Shown here: one piece after another, positions 5,683 to 14,099 of the stretch | Position numbering within the stretch: the stretch's first letter is position 1 | How the letters are laid out: every line of letters begins with the position of its first letter | NCBI RefSeq assembly: GCF_007744255.1 | Contig: NZ_CP036267.1 | Location: 4,320,001 to 4,384,000, forward strand | Direction: 5' to 3' | DNA length: 64,000 nt | From: Thalassoglobus polymorphus | GTDB lineage: Bacteria; Planctomycetota; Planctomycetia; Planctomycetales; Planctomycetaceae | Notes under the pieces: model-generated | What the model saw: only the letters and a program-made list of their open reading frames with translations | Databases searched by the model: none | What the model was told of the DNA's origin: nothing | Position numbers and translations under genes: made by a program

Positions 5683-8109
5683 ATGATTGGTGACCTAAGT
5701 TTTAAGATCGGGGCCGATACATCCGGTTTCACGAATCCTGTTGCCAATGTGAAAACAGGTCTGGAAAGCATTTCCACAGTCGCGACGAACACGGGGTTCA
5801 ATCTCGATTTGATCACCAAAGGTCTCCAGGCGATTGGTTCAGCATCGGCGTCAATCGGTCGCGCTCTCTATGGGTTCACTGGTCTTGCATCGATGGCGAA
5901 AAAGGCAGCGTCAGCGGTTGGAAGCTTATCCGGTGCAATCAAGGTTCTCGGTTCACGAGTCTGGACGGCTGTGAAGTCGTTTGAATTGCTGATGTTGCCA
6001 TTGAAGGGATTGTTGATCGTCGCGAAAGCAGTCGTGCCACCAGTTCTATGGTTGGCAAAGGCGATATTCAATGTTCATGTTGCCATCGTGGGACTTGTGA
6101 AGACGGTGAAGCTAGCAGTCTTCGCGTTAAAGCTCATGAGTCCACCATTGCGGCTGATCACTCTTGCGCTGGCAGCGGTCGCAGTCTCAGCAAAGATTGT
6201 GAACGTCACTGTCCGTGCTTTGAAAACATCAGTGAGTGTTCTTCTCGCTCCCCTGAAGCTCTTGATTGCACCATTCAAGATGGTGTTGAACGTTGCAAAG
6301 AGTCTGGCGAGTACTCTGAGGAAACTCCCGGGCAACATTCTCAAGACGGCAAAGGCACTTCCAAGACTTGCATCATCTGCATTGAAAACAGGGGTGCGGT
6401 CCATCGCTTTCGGGATTCGTGATATTGGACTGGCAGCGGGCCGTACAGCCATCGCGATTGGCAAAAAACTGATCAGTTCATTATGGACGCTAACCAAGGT
6501 CGGGGCGGCGGCTTTCGTCGGTCTGACTGGTTGGGGCTTGAAGCTTTACGCCGATGCTGAAACGGCTGAAGCGGGCTTCACAACAATGTTGAAATCAATG
6601 AGCCGGGCGAAATGGCTCTTATCTGAACTGACAGAATTCTCAGCATCAACTCCATTCCAGTTGCCGGGCTTACGGGATTCCGCCAAGTTGTTGCTGAATG
6701 CTGGTACAGCGGTTGGATCGATCACAGATGATTTGCGCATGCTGGGAGATGTCGCAGCCGGAACAGGTAAGCCAATCGAGGAGATCGTAAAGATTTACGC
6801 CAAGGTGAAATCAACGGGCAAAGTCACCATGGAAACGCTCAACCAACTTGCTGAACGAGGTGTTCCAATCTACTCAGCATTAGAGTCTGCAATCGGGACC
6901 AATCGCGCCGGATTGATGGACATGCTTTCTAAAGGAAAAATCGGCTTTGGTGAACTTGATGCCGCAATTCGTAGCACAGCAACCGGGACGGGCGTCTTTG
7001 CGGGTGGAATGCTTCGACAGTCCGGAACTGTCAACGGGCTGATTTCCACATGGAAAGACAACTTCGGTCTGGCGTGGCAATCGATGGCGGGGCAACTCGC
7101 CAGGGCATTCGATTTCAAAAGCTTGATCAGTCAGAGCATTAGTTTCTGGCAAACAGTTAGAACGCATATTGATAACGCAACACCATCGTTTGTGGCACTC
7201 GCTGATGTTGCAAAGGCTGCGTTCGGTGCGATTCACAGAATAGGAATGCAGTTCTTTAATTCACTGGGCGGCGGGATGACCATTTCAGGTGAGCATCTAC
7301 AGAAAGGATTTGTCAGTATCGCAGCGGCGGCGGAATGGAGTTTCAACAACATCGAAACCGTTGCTCAACTCGGATTTGCTCAGGTTCAACTCTATGGGCT
7401 GAAGGCATTCGAAACTATCAAGCACTTCCTCACAGAGCAGTTGCCAGTTTATGCAAAGTGGGCAGGCGGAACGCTGGTTGATGTCTTCTATGCCGCAGCC
7501 AATAGCATCGCTCAATCGTTTAAGAATTTATTTGGGAATGTTTCGAAGTGGTCAACCAAACTGTTTGCGAAGATTGCATCCGGGGGATTGGTCAACATTG
7601 ATTTTGACTACAAACCATTGCTGAACAGTCTCGATGTGACGTTGAAGAAAATGCCAAACATTTCAGGCCGGGTGATGACTGAACTTGAAAAGGAACTTCA
7701 AGAAAACGTTTCAGGTCTCACAGGTGTTGTACGAACTGGAATCGATGAAGCCATCAAGTCGAAGTTGTCGGGGCTCGGATCACTCCAGGACAAAGTGGCC
7801 GGAATGGAAATCGATCCCGATGCAAAAGCTACTCCACCTGATGAACTGGGCCAAACTTCCACGGGATCAGGAGGAGGCCGACAAGATTTAACACCGGAAG
7901 CAATCTCCAGAGGCAGCGTTGCAGCGTTTGAGAAAATCTCAGGACATCGCAACAGCAATGGTGGACTTCAGAAGGAAGCAAACAAGCGGCTCGCAGAAGT
8001 CAGCAAAGCAGCGAAAGATTCAAACGGACTTCTCAGAGACATCAAAGGTTTGCTCAATGAAAATCCAGCTGGTGACGGCGGTTTCGCGGCTGGATGGGGT
8101 ATGGTCTAA
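5683..8109 (+). CDS. Phage tape measure protein
   Basis: The 808-residue protein starts MIGDLSFKIGADTSGF, typical of tail length tape measure proteins. Residues 40-280 are a run of hydrophobic and Lys-rich amphipathic helices. Residues 290-480 match the tape-measure N-terminal conserved domain, with TMLKSMSRAKWLLSELTEFS, STPFQLPGLRDSAKLLLNAG and TGKVTMETLNQLAERGVPIY. The C-terminal 100 residues are polar and probably disordered. ATG at 5683 is preferred over an upstream TTG at 5647. It follows the capsid gene directly, without the usual head-tail connector and tube genes. It could belong to a tailed phage remnant or a satellite. Confidence 0.85.
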   Translation: MIGDLSFKIGADTSGFTNPVANVKTGLESISTVATNTGFNLDLITKGLQAIGSASASIGRALYGFTGLASMAKKAASAVGSLSGAIKVLGSRVWTAVKSFELLMLPLKGLLIVAKAVVPPVLWLAKAIFNVHVAIVGLVKTVKLAVFALKLMSPPLRLITLALAAVAVSAKIVNVTVRALKTSVSVLLAPLKLLIAPFKMVLNVAKSLASTLRKLPGNILKTAKALPRLASSALKTGVRSIAFGIRDIGLAAGRTAIAIGKKLISSLWTLTKVGAAAFVGLTGWGLKLYADAETAEAGFTTMLKSMSRAKWLLSELTEFSASTPFQLPGLRDSAKLLLNAGTAVGSITDDLRMLGDVAAGTGKPIEEIVKIYAKVKSTGKVTMETLNQLAERGVPIYSALESAIGTNRAGLMDMLSKGKIGFGELDAAIRSTATGTGVFAGGMLRQSGTVNGLISTWKDNFGLAWQSMAGQLARAFDFKSLISQSISFWQTVRTHIDNATPSFVALADVAKAAFGAIHRIGMQFFNSLGGGMTISGEHLQKGFVSIAAAAEWSFNNIETVAQLGFAQVQLYGLKAFETIKHFLTEQLPVYAKWAGGTLVDVFYAAANSIAQSFKNLFGNVSKWSTKLFAKIASGGLVNIDFDYKPLLNSLDVTLKKMPNISGRVMTELEKELQENVSGLTGVVRTGIDEAIKSKLSGLGSLQDKVAGMEIDPDAKATPPDELGQTSTGSGGGRQDLTPEAISRGSVAAFEKISGHRNSNGGLQKEANKRLAEVSKAAKDSNGLLRDIKGLLNENPAGDGGFAAGWGMV

Positions 8110-8203
8110 GGTGTTGATGATTTTGCCATGTTGGCAGCCGACATTTGCTGTCTGATGCGTTTCGATGAAAAAGCCGACTCAGAACACGTCCGGAAAAACA
8201 CCA

Positions 8204-8233
8204 TTGACAACCACAATGAAAACATGGCATGAT
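8204..8233 (+). promoter_or_regulatory. Sigma-70-type promoter
   Basis: TTGACA at 8204-8209 matches the -35 consensus exactly. CATGAT at 8228-8233 is a four-of-six -10, with an 18-base spacer. It would start a transcript near 8240 that reads through the structured leader into the gene at 8454. Confidence 0.6.
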
Positions 8234-8293
8234 GCTCTTGTCAAAAGTCTCTTCTCGAAGAGCACATAAAGAATGTCAAAACTATTAAAGAAA

Positions 8294-8451
8294 TCGAGAG
8301 TCCCGGCATGGGGTTCGTGCGTCCATGAGTTGTAATGGCTCATGGCGGTTGCTCTTTACAACCGTGACAACGCTTCCGAGCTCCATGACGGGACTTCCTT
8401 TTTGTAGGAAGCTCCTGACGTGTCGGGACTCGCAGAACCGAAAAGGTTCTA
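8294..8451 (+). ncRNA. Highly structured leader RNA (candidate new motif)
   Basis: A long-range closing stem pairs GAGTCCCGGCA (8297-8307) with TGTCGGGACTC (8421-8431) with one G-U pair. Inside it CGTC (8320-8323) can pair with GACG (8417-8420). Two hairpins are nearly back to back: CCATGAG/CTCATGG (8323-8345) and CGGTTG/CAACCG (8346-8364). A third is CTTCC/GGAAG (8395-8412). Outside the closing stem, AGAACC-GAAAA-GGTTCT (8434-8450) ends 3 bases before the ATG at 8454 and includes the purine-rich AAAAGG, the likely ribosome binding site. The layout is a multibranched RNA feeding a hairpin that could gate translation. I do not match it to a named RNA family. Confidence 0.6.
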
Positions 8452-8453
8452 CC

Positions 8454-9119
8454 ATGCTTGTTTCTTCCGAACGTTTCGTTTCTCAGACCAACAGCCACCC
8501 AATCGAGGAGCCGAAGCATCCAGTCCCCAAACAGGCCGGGGATTCATGCGTCATGATTATTCCGGTTCAGCCGGGATTCAAGCCAGGCGGTTGCACAACA
8601 ACTCCATGCGAGAAGTCAATCAAGATGCCTCGTCACATCGCCAATGAAATGGCAGTGAAGATGAATCGTGACTTTCTCAAGAATCGTCCGCATTGTCCGA
8701 AGTGGTGCGTTGTTGTCTACTCGCCAAGCGGGTTTCATGTAGCTTCCGTGCAAGTCCCGCATGACTGGACGGCAGCAAATGAATACTCCATGCCACCGGT
8801 TCACATTTCGAACCTCATCAACTCAGATGCACGCCGGGTGGTCTGCGATCTCAATAAGTCGATGATGGAACCTGATTGCGAAATCAAGCAATGGGCCGTT
8901 CACGTGAAGCCACTTCAAACCATCGAGGACGAGAAAAGGCCGATGGAAAGACTTGAGGTTCAAAACCTGCGACCATGCGAGTATGAATTCGCTTTGCCGA
9001 ACTCCGAAAGTGAAGCGATCACATTTCGCGTGAACAGTGACGGAATCGGACCAAACGAAGGGACTCGCGAGGACTGCAAACGGTATCTTGAGCAGTTCCT
9101 AAACTCACTTGGACACTAA
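8454..9119 (+). CDS. Unknown protein behind the structured leader
   Basis: I do not recognise this 221-residue soluble protein. It has a Pro-rich N-terminus (about residues 15-50), then a compact part with PRHIANEMAVKMNRDFLKN, CPKWCVVVYSPSGFHVASV and a charged C-terminus ending DCKRYLEQFLNSLGH. Seven Cys are scattered, two as PKWC/PHC-type residues, so metal binding is possible but not shown. The ATG at 8454 is chosen because AAAAGG lies 8 bases upstream. An in-frame ATG at 8325 would put the start inside the structured leader. It is the last gene of the element and has its own promoter, so it is likely a cargo or control gene. Confidence 0.7.
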   Translation: MLVSSERFVSQTNSHPIEEPKHPVPKQAGDSCVMIIPVQPGFKPGGCTTTPCEKSIKMPRHIANEMAVKMNRDFLKNRPHCPKWCVVVYSPSGFHVASVQVPHDWTAANEYSMPPVHISNLINSDARRVVCDLNKSMMEPDCEIKQWAVHVKPLQTIEDEKRPMERLEVQNLRPCEYEFALPNSESEAITFRVNSDGIGPNEGTREDCKRYLEQFLNSLGH

Positions 9120-9141
9120 CAATCACTTCACCACTTCACAG

Positions 9142-9178
9142 CGCCAACGGTTGCATCGTGCGACCGTTGGCGTTTTTT
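9142..9178 (+). terminator. Strong rho-independent terminator closing the element
   Basis: CGCCAACGGT (9142-9151) pairs perfectly with ACCGTTGGCG (9163-9172), followed by six T. Confidence 0.9.
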
Positions 9179-9190
9179 ATGCGCAGATTT

Positions 9191-9244
9191 AGACTAACAG
9201 TTGATCGGGTGGTAAAGTTAGTCTGACCCTTTTTGACCCTTTTC
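9191..9244. repeat. Inverted and tandem repeats near the attachment site
   Basis: AGACTAAC (9191-9198) and GTTAGTCT (9217-9224) are perfect inverted repeats. They are followed by TGACCCTTTT twice in tandem (9224-9233 and 9234-9243). Lying 135-190 bases from the tRNA fragment, they are candidate arm-type binding sites for an integrase or excisionase. That role is inferred. Confidence 0.5.
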
Positions 9245-9378
9245 GGCTGATTTGGGGTGTGAATCACTGAAAAGCGTTGCAAGGTTGCGAATCACCTTTC
9301 ACTGCATTAAAATTGCCATCAGCAAGGTTTATTACACGCATTTAGCGAATGCGAAAATCTCTCGATAAACGTTTTTGG

Positions 9379-9413
9379 TACTGTTAGTCCAAGTTCAAAT
9401 CTTGGCCGGGTAA
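9379..9413 (+). other. tRNA 3'-end fragment, likely attR of the element
   Basis: CCAAG-TTCAAAT-CTTGG (9389-9405) is a perfect tRNA T-arm. It is followed by CCGGGTA, an acceptor 3' strand, then an A. No tRNA 5' half precedes it: the upstream 70 bases do not fold as a tRNA. Integrative elements often use tRNA 3' ends as attachment sites, and the change here from phage-type genes to host genes fits. The intact tRNA and integrase would then lie to the left of the window. The isotype cannot be read from the fragment. Confidence 0.7.
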
Positions 9414-9752
9414 CTTTTTCTCTTCAACAACTTGCCTCTTCGCGGGTTGGCTCTTTCTGGCTTGATTTTTTCTGGGGTGCTTCTGAATCCCCCACAATTC
9501 CTGGCTTGAATTACCTGCGCACTCGCCCAAGCTGAGTGCGAATCATTCTCTGAATCGTTTTTGTCGAGAGATGCCACTCTCATTTGGCTCTTCAATGAGT
9601 GTGAACACGGGACGAACCAGCTCACCTCGAAAAGTTGAATAGCGGAAGTGCCTGCTTAAGAACTGATCCTGAAACTTGAGCATGCACTCTCGAACCCTGA
9701 GAATATTGAGCGTCCCACAAGTTTCCGGACTGATTCTAAGAATGAACGCAGC
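9414..9752. other. Non-coding junction
   Basis: Between the tRNA fragment and the end of the next gene I see no convincing gene, hairpin or repeat. The open frames here have no plausible composition. Confidence 0.5.
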
Positions 9753-10793
9753 CTATTTTTCCTCATCGGTTCCTTTGGGAAGTACGAGCTGGTTTGGGTC
9801 GCTCGGGGCTTGATCGCTGAGGCTGGTGATGAATTCAGGGGAGGCATCGTGGCGAGATTCGGCGATTTCGGCGAGGTGGCTTTTGTCGAACTTGCGGTCG
9901 CTGCGAACAAACCACCAGATCATCAGGCCGAATAAAACGCCGATAGTCACCATAAAGATGAAGACATACAGGTTGAGGTTTTCAGTTGTGGCATCGGTGG
10001 CAGGTGGAAGCGGTTTCACGATGAGCGTTTTTGCAATGAGCATTGGAGCGATATGCAATCCTTGCTCCGTAGCGTAACCATAGTTCTTGAAGAAATAACC
10101 CGCAGTCCGAATTTGACGGTCTACTCCTTCACCGACTTCAATCCCGTCAGGCTTCTCTGCAAAAAAAACAACCCACGGATTTTTTCCGGAATCCGAACTG
10201 AAGAACCACCCCTGCCAGAGATCGTCTTCGGTTGAGTCCGGATCGCCGAATGGATATGGCTGCAATCTCCAGAGTGTTCCCTCGACTTCTATTAACCGGC
10301 CTCGGTATTTTTCCGAATCGGTGAAGACAACACGAAAGCCAATTTCGGAATCTGCTGCATCCAGTAGCTCATCCTGGCTCAACGCACGAACACGTTTCAA
10401 GACGCGGTCCATTGCATCCTGTTCGCTTCGCAGCAAACCGACTCGCTTATCTTGTACGTTCTCCAAAAGTTCAGGCGGGATCTGCTTGACGTTGAATCCA
10501 ATTTCATCCAGTTGGATTGTCGGTTCATCTGCGACGGCGACAAATGTGTCGGGAGGAAGCGTTCCCCGATCCTCGTCTAAAACCTGGAAGTCGAGTTCAT
10601 CGAGCGATAACTCTTTGAGTTCGACCTCAACCGGGTCTTCACCCAAGGAGAAAAACCAGTGCCAGTTTTCAGGTTTCCGTGTGAACTCAATGGAAACCAC
10701 AATCAACATCAGCATCCCGAATAGACCGAGCATGCGGTACTGGTCTCGGCGGTTCAGATAGGGGGGCGGAGTGGTGTCTTTTTGAAATCGCAC
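9753..10793 (-). CDS. Unknown membrane protein with two membrane segments
   Basis: This 346-residue protein has a membrane helix near residues 20-38 (MLGLFGMLMLIVVSIEF) and a second near 277-297 (VFIFMVTIGVLFGLMIWWFV). A large domain between them has the pattern RGRLIEVEGTLWRLQPYPFG, which resembles an OB-like fold. The C-terminal tail is acidic and probably cytoplasmic. The topology suggests a periplasm- or paryphoplasm-facing domain. It is a type of planctomycete hypothetical protein without known function. It stands alone, with a non-coding region on each side. Confidence 0.75.
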   Translation of the reverse strand: MRFQKDTTPPPYLNRRDQYRMLGLFGMLMLIVVSIEFTRKPENWHWFFSLGEDPVEVELKELSLDELDFQVLDEDRGTLPPDTFVAVADEPTIQLDEIGFNVKQIPPELLENVQDKRVGLLRSEQDAMDRVLKRVRALSQDELLDAADSEIGFRVVFTDSEKYRGRLIEVEGTLWRLQPYPFGDPDSTEDDLWQGWFFSSDSGKNPWVVFFAEKPDGIEVGEGVDRQIRTAGYFFKNYGYATEQGLHIAPMLIAKTLIVKPLPPATDATTENLNLYVFIFMVTIGVLFGLMIWWFVRSDRKFDKSHLAEIAESRHDASPEFITSLSDQAPSDPNQLVLPKGTDEEK

Positions 10794-11113
10794 GGCTGGC
10801 TGGCTGTTTGGAACAAGGAAAGAGGACGGAAATTCAGGATTTAGGATCAGGCAGAGTTTGCACGATTACCCTTCAATCTTTTGGCTATGGCCCTGTCTTT
10901 TCGGTTTGGTCAGCGAAAATATTTTGAGGCTCACACACGCCACTCAATTCGTCTGTCGTTATTCTCTCGAAAATTTCGAGACATTGAAAGCATTCATTCA
11001 AAATAGTTTCCTTATTTAGTCGCTGGCCTCTATTGTGGCGAGAAAAAAATTGCCTGCTTATGATGCAGCAGCTTTACAAAGACATAGACAATCGAACCTA
11101 TGAGGGAATACGG
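10794..11113. other. Divergent intergenic region
   Basis: This lies between two divergent genes and should hold both promoters, but I see no good consensus. The only notable element is a TCTCGAAA/TTTCGAGA inverted repeat at 10965-10981. Confidence 0.45.
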
Positions 11114-12217
11114 ATGGCTGAGTTTCTGCAATTGGTCGGAGCGATTGTTCTGGCCATCATCTTCGCGCTGGTCGTCCTTGTCGCTGGAGGATACTTTTGG
11201 CTCCGCTGGAAGTTGTCGAGCCTTTCGGATTCCCTCTCCGAAAAATTTTCGGATGCAATCGCGGGGATCGCTGGCGGACTACATGCGGGGGGTGTTCCAC
11301 CATTGCGAATTCAATTGTTGCGAGTTGAAGGGCATGAGTGGTCAAATGCACAACAAATCGAGGAGTGGACCAGCAACTTGCAAGAGCAGGGATTTCAGGT
11401 CATCGGCGACTTCGACGTGATCCCAGCGATGATGGAACTTCGAGCACTTTTGCACGAAGAGACCGACACCTATGCCGTCTTCTACGAACATCCGATGGTC
11501 GGTAACTGGTTTGATATTGTCTCGTTGACTGATGATGGCAGCGCGTCGTTTACGATTTCGACTGACCAGAAAAACCAGATGGATCGCCGAGATGATCACC
11601 CCTTGACTCGTATCACGCCACTGACAACTCCGGCAAAAGCCTATCAGAAATTTCTTAAAGAACGCCCTCAGCGAACGTGGTCTCGAGCGTCAAAGGGTGA
11701 CTTCGTCCCGCGATTTGAAAAAGCCTATGCTGAAGAGATGGATTGGCGTGTCAATCGAGGAGGACCGACTGAGGAAGAAATCCGAAGGATTGCCCAGCAG
11801 GACGGGACAGACGTCACTCCTCAGATGGTCTCATCGATTCAGGAAGCGTGGGCCAATCAGGCTGCATACCTGTACGATGAAGAAATGGAGAAGAACTACC
11901 TGGAAAGTTGCGGACTCTCAGCTGTGCAATGGGAAGCGATTTGTGATCGCTTAGTCTTCGTTCATGAACTGACAAATGCATCACAGATTCTGGAACATCT
12001 CTACAACTTCGACATCGTAGAATTCAGTCCTGTCATGGCGAACAGCGACTACGATGAGCAACTCGCATCGATCAAAGAGATCTGCGCACATCAACAAGGT
12101 GACGCTGCATTTCAGCGAGTCCTTGAAAAATGGCAAATCACAGGACAGTTCGAAAAGCATGGCCAGATCGACACGCCGATCCCTGCAACTGTTTATCTGG
12201 GACCGGCGCAGGAATGA
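11114..12217 (+). CDS. Unknown membrane-anchored protein
   Basis: The 367-residue protein has an N-terminal membrane helix (about residues 5-28, LVGAIVLAIIFALVVLVAGGYFW) followed by a soluble domain. The domain has LRIQLLRVEGHEWSNAQQIEEWTSNLQEQGFQVIGDFDVI, an acidic helical middle and the conserved-looking SCGLSAVQWEAICDRLVFVHE. I do not recognise the family. ATG at 11114 is preferred because GAGGGAA lies 7-12 bases upstream; an in-frame TTG at 11033 has no such site. It converges on the AAA ATPase gene with a 23-base gap. Confidence 0.75.
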   Translation: MAEFLQLVGAIVLAIIFALVVLVAGGYFWLRWKLSSLSDSLSEKFSDAIAGIAGGLHAGGVPPLRIQLLRVEGHEWSNAQQIEEWTSNLQEQGFQVIGDFDVIPAMMELRALLHEETDTYAVFYEHPMVGNWFDIVSLTDDGSASFTISTDQKNQMDRRDDHPLTRITPLTTPAKAYQKFLKERPQRTWSRASKGDFVPRFEKAYAEEMDWRVNRGGPTEEEIRRIAQQDGTDVTPQMVSSIQEAWANQAAYLYDEEMEKNYLESCGLSAVQWEAICDRLVFVHELTNASQILEHLYNFDIVEFSPVMANSDYDEQLASIKEICAHQQGDAAFQRVLEKWQITGQFEKHGQIDTPIPATVYLGPAQE

Positions 12218-12240
12218 TAGATTCCAAAAGCAACGTCGCG

Positions 12241-13908
12241 TTATTTGGCGTTTCGTTGCTGTAAAATCTGGCGGCGACGTTGGCTGAGTCGGGTGAAGAG
12301 TTGGGCAAACCTGTGTGAAGGTTCTTCTTCGACCGTGTCGGCAGCTTCAGGATTGGCTTCCTCAGCTGGTTCGGCGACGTCGACCGTTTCCGTGGTGCGT
12401 TCCTGAGGTTCGTTTTCTAGCTGGGGTTCTGGTTGAACGACATCGTGCACCTGCCAGTCATCAAGATCGCGATCCTTCTGTCGGGAGTGAAAGCGTTCTT
12501 TTGACTCGTCAACGGCAGATCCAATCTCTCGTCGCAAACTTTCAACGGTCTCGAGAAGCTCCCTTTCATCGACCACTTCAGCAACTTCTTCAGACTTCTC
12601 CTCCCACTCAGGAAGGTCTCGCCCAGGCCTTTCCTTTTCAGAGGTCGGTTGCTGATTGTGTTCAACAGCTCGGTCTAGCTCAGCGAACTTATCAACAACA
12701 GTCTCTTCCTGCATTTCCATTGGCTTTTCGATGGGAAGAGTGAGGAAATGCGCATCGGATTCATCGACTGACTCTTCGCGAAGTCCCTGCTCGTCGTCGT
12801 CAGTATTGGCAGGGGCGAACGGTTTCAATTCTGCACCCACTTCGATCACGGAATACTCAATTTCGTTCTCATCAGAGGGATCAAAGTGTTTCGTCTGCTC
12901 GAGATCATCTTCATCGGCGAAATCAGAAATCTGTTCGCACCGCGTTTCATCGGTCTCTTTCAGGAAGTCTGGGATCTCGAACTCTTCCGTTTCAAATTCA
13001 TTCGGCTCCGTGGAGGCTTCTGCAACGGTTTCCTCTGAATCCAGAATCAATGAGGAAGCAGCCAGGCCGTCATCAGGAAGATCATTCCAATGCAGTGGCA
13101 GTTCTTTGAGGTCATCAAGGGCTGCAACGACGGAGTTTCTGGAAATCGGTTTTTCCTCTTCGGCAAACGCCAGCAAGAAGCTGTGATCGGCCAATTGGCA
13201 CAAGCAGCGAGGGTTCCCGTCGCTGGCGCGGCAAATCGCTTCAAGAGCCGAATCCGTGATGATGGACTCGATTTCTTCCGCCCCAGCCCATTCAAGTTTC
13301 TTGACGAGAAGTTCCGCTGACTGTTCGAATGAAAGAGGCTCCAGACAGATCTGGCAACCGATCCGCTGATTGACCGCCGAGAGCGCCGGGTCGGTCAGTT
13401 TCTCTTCGAGCTCAAATTGCCCACTCAAAACCAAACGGATCAATGCTTCTCCGTCTGGAGCATAATCTGTAAGACCGCGAAGTTCCTCAAAGAGTCGGTT
13501 ATTCAACAGGTGAGCTTCGTCAACAAGAATCAACAACAGTCGCCCATCGGCAGCGATGGCACGCGATGCTTCGAGAATCTTCAGCCGCGCTTCCTGCTCC
13601 GTCAGCCCTTCGTATTCGACACCGAATTCGTACAGAATCGCTTGCAACAGCGCACGCCGCGTGCTGAACGCGGATGTACTCAGATAGATGGACTGAAATT
13701 GAGATTCGGCATCTTCCGCGAGTCGCTTGCAGAGCAGGGTTTTGCCTAATCCCGCAGCGGAAGTCATTACGGCAATTCCACGTGCTTGCGTGATACACGT
13801 CAGCAGTGCATCGAGCGCCTCTCGAGCTGGTTCGAACCCGACAAATGAATCGGGATTCGGAACAGCAGAGAAAGGACGTTTCGAAAGACCAAAAAATCCT
13901 TCGTACAC
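12241..13908 (-). CDS. ExeA/MSHA-type AAA ATPase with long acidic C-terminus
   Basis: The protein begins VYEGFFGLSKRPFSAVPNP, the signature start of ExeA-like ATPases. It has Walker A SAAGLGKTLLC (about residues 43-53), Walker B LLLILVDEAH (about 115-124) and a winged-helix-like C-terminal part up to residue 300. Such ATPases help secretion or pilus machines and transposition complexes use ATP. A very acidic, low-complexity region of about 250 residues follows and is not part of the family core. The GTG at 13908 with GGAAGAGG just upstream is preferred over an ATG at 14058, since homologues begin at this point. A link to the secretin or Tad genes in the window is possible only by function. 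Confidence 0.8.
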   Translation of the reverse strand: MYEGFFGLSKRPFSAVPNPDSFVGFEPAREALDALLTCITQARGIAVMTSAAGLGKTLLCKRLAEDAESQFQSIYLSTSAFSTRRALLQAILYEFGVEYEGLTEQEARLKILEASRAIAADGRLLLILVDEAHLLNNRLFEELRGLTDYAPDGEALIRLVLSGQFELEEKLTDPALSAVNQRIGCQICLEPLSFEQSAELLVKKLEWAGAEEIESIITDSALEAICRASDGNPRCLCQLADHSFLLAFAEEEKPISRNSVVAALDDLKELPLHWNDLPDDGLAASSLILDSEETVAEASTEPNEFETEEFEIPDFLKETDETRCEQISDFADEDDLEQTKHFDPSDENEIEYSVIEVGAELKPFAPANTDDDEQGLREESVDESDAHFLTLPIEKPMEMQEETVVDKFAELDRAVEHNQQPTSEKERPGRDLPEWEEKSEEVAEVVDERELLETVESLRREIGSAVDESKERFHSRQKDRDLDDWQVHDVVQPEPQLENEPQERTTETVDVAEPAEEANPEAADTVEEEPSHRFAQLFTRLSQRRRQILQQRNAK

Positions 13909-14099
13909 AGAGACACCTCTTCCGTTGAGATATGAGCCGACGTTACTAATCGCCAACCAGAATATGTTGGCGGACCCTGTAGAGAGAGATCGAACCGGAG
14001 GGACCGTTCCGTTCAGGAAATCAGGGACTCCTGGAACAACCGGTGTAATCGATTTCACGGAGTGTCACTCGTTCCGATTATATCGATTCTACCGTTCAA

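Noticed and set aside
9379-9413. A complete tRNA gene
   Set aside because: Only the T-arm and acceptor 3' strand are present. The 70 bases before them do not form D- or anticodon arms.
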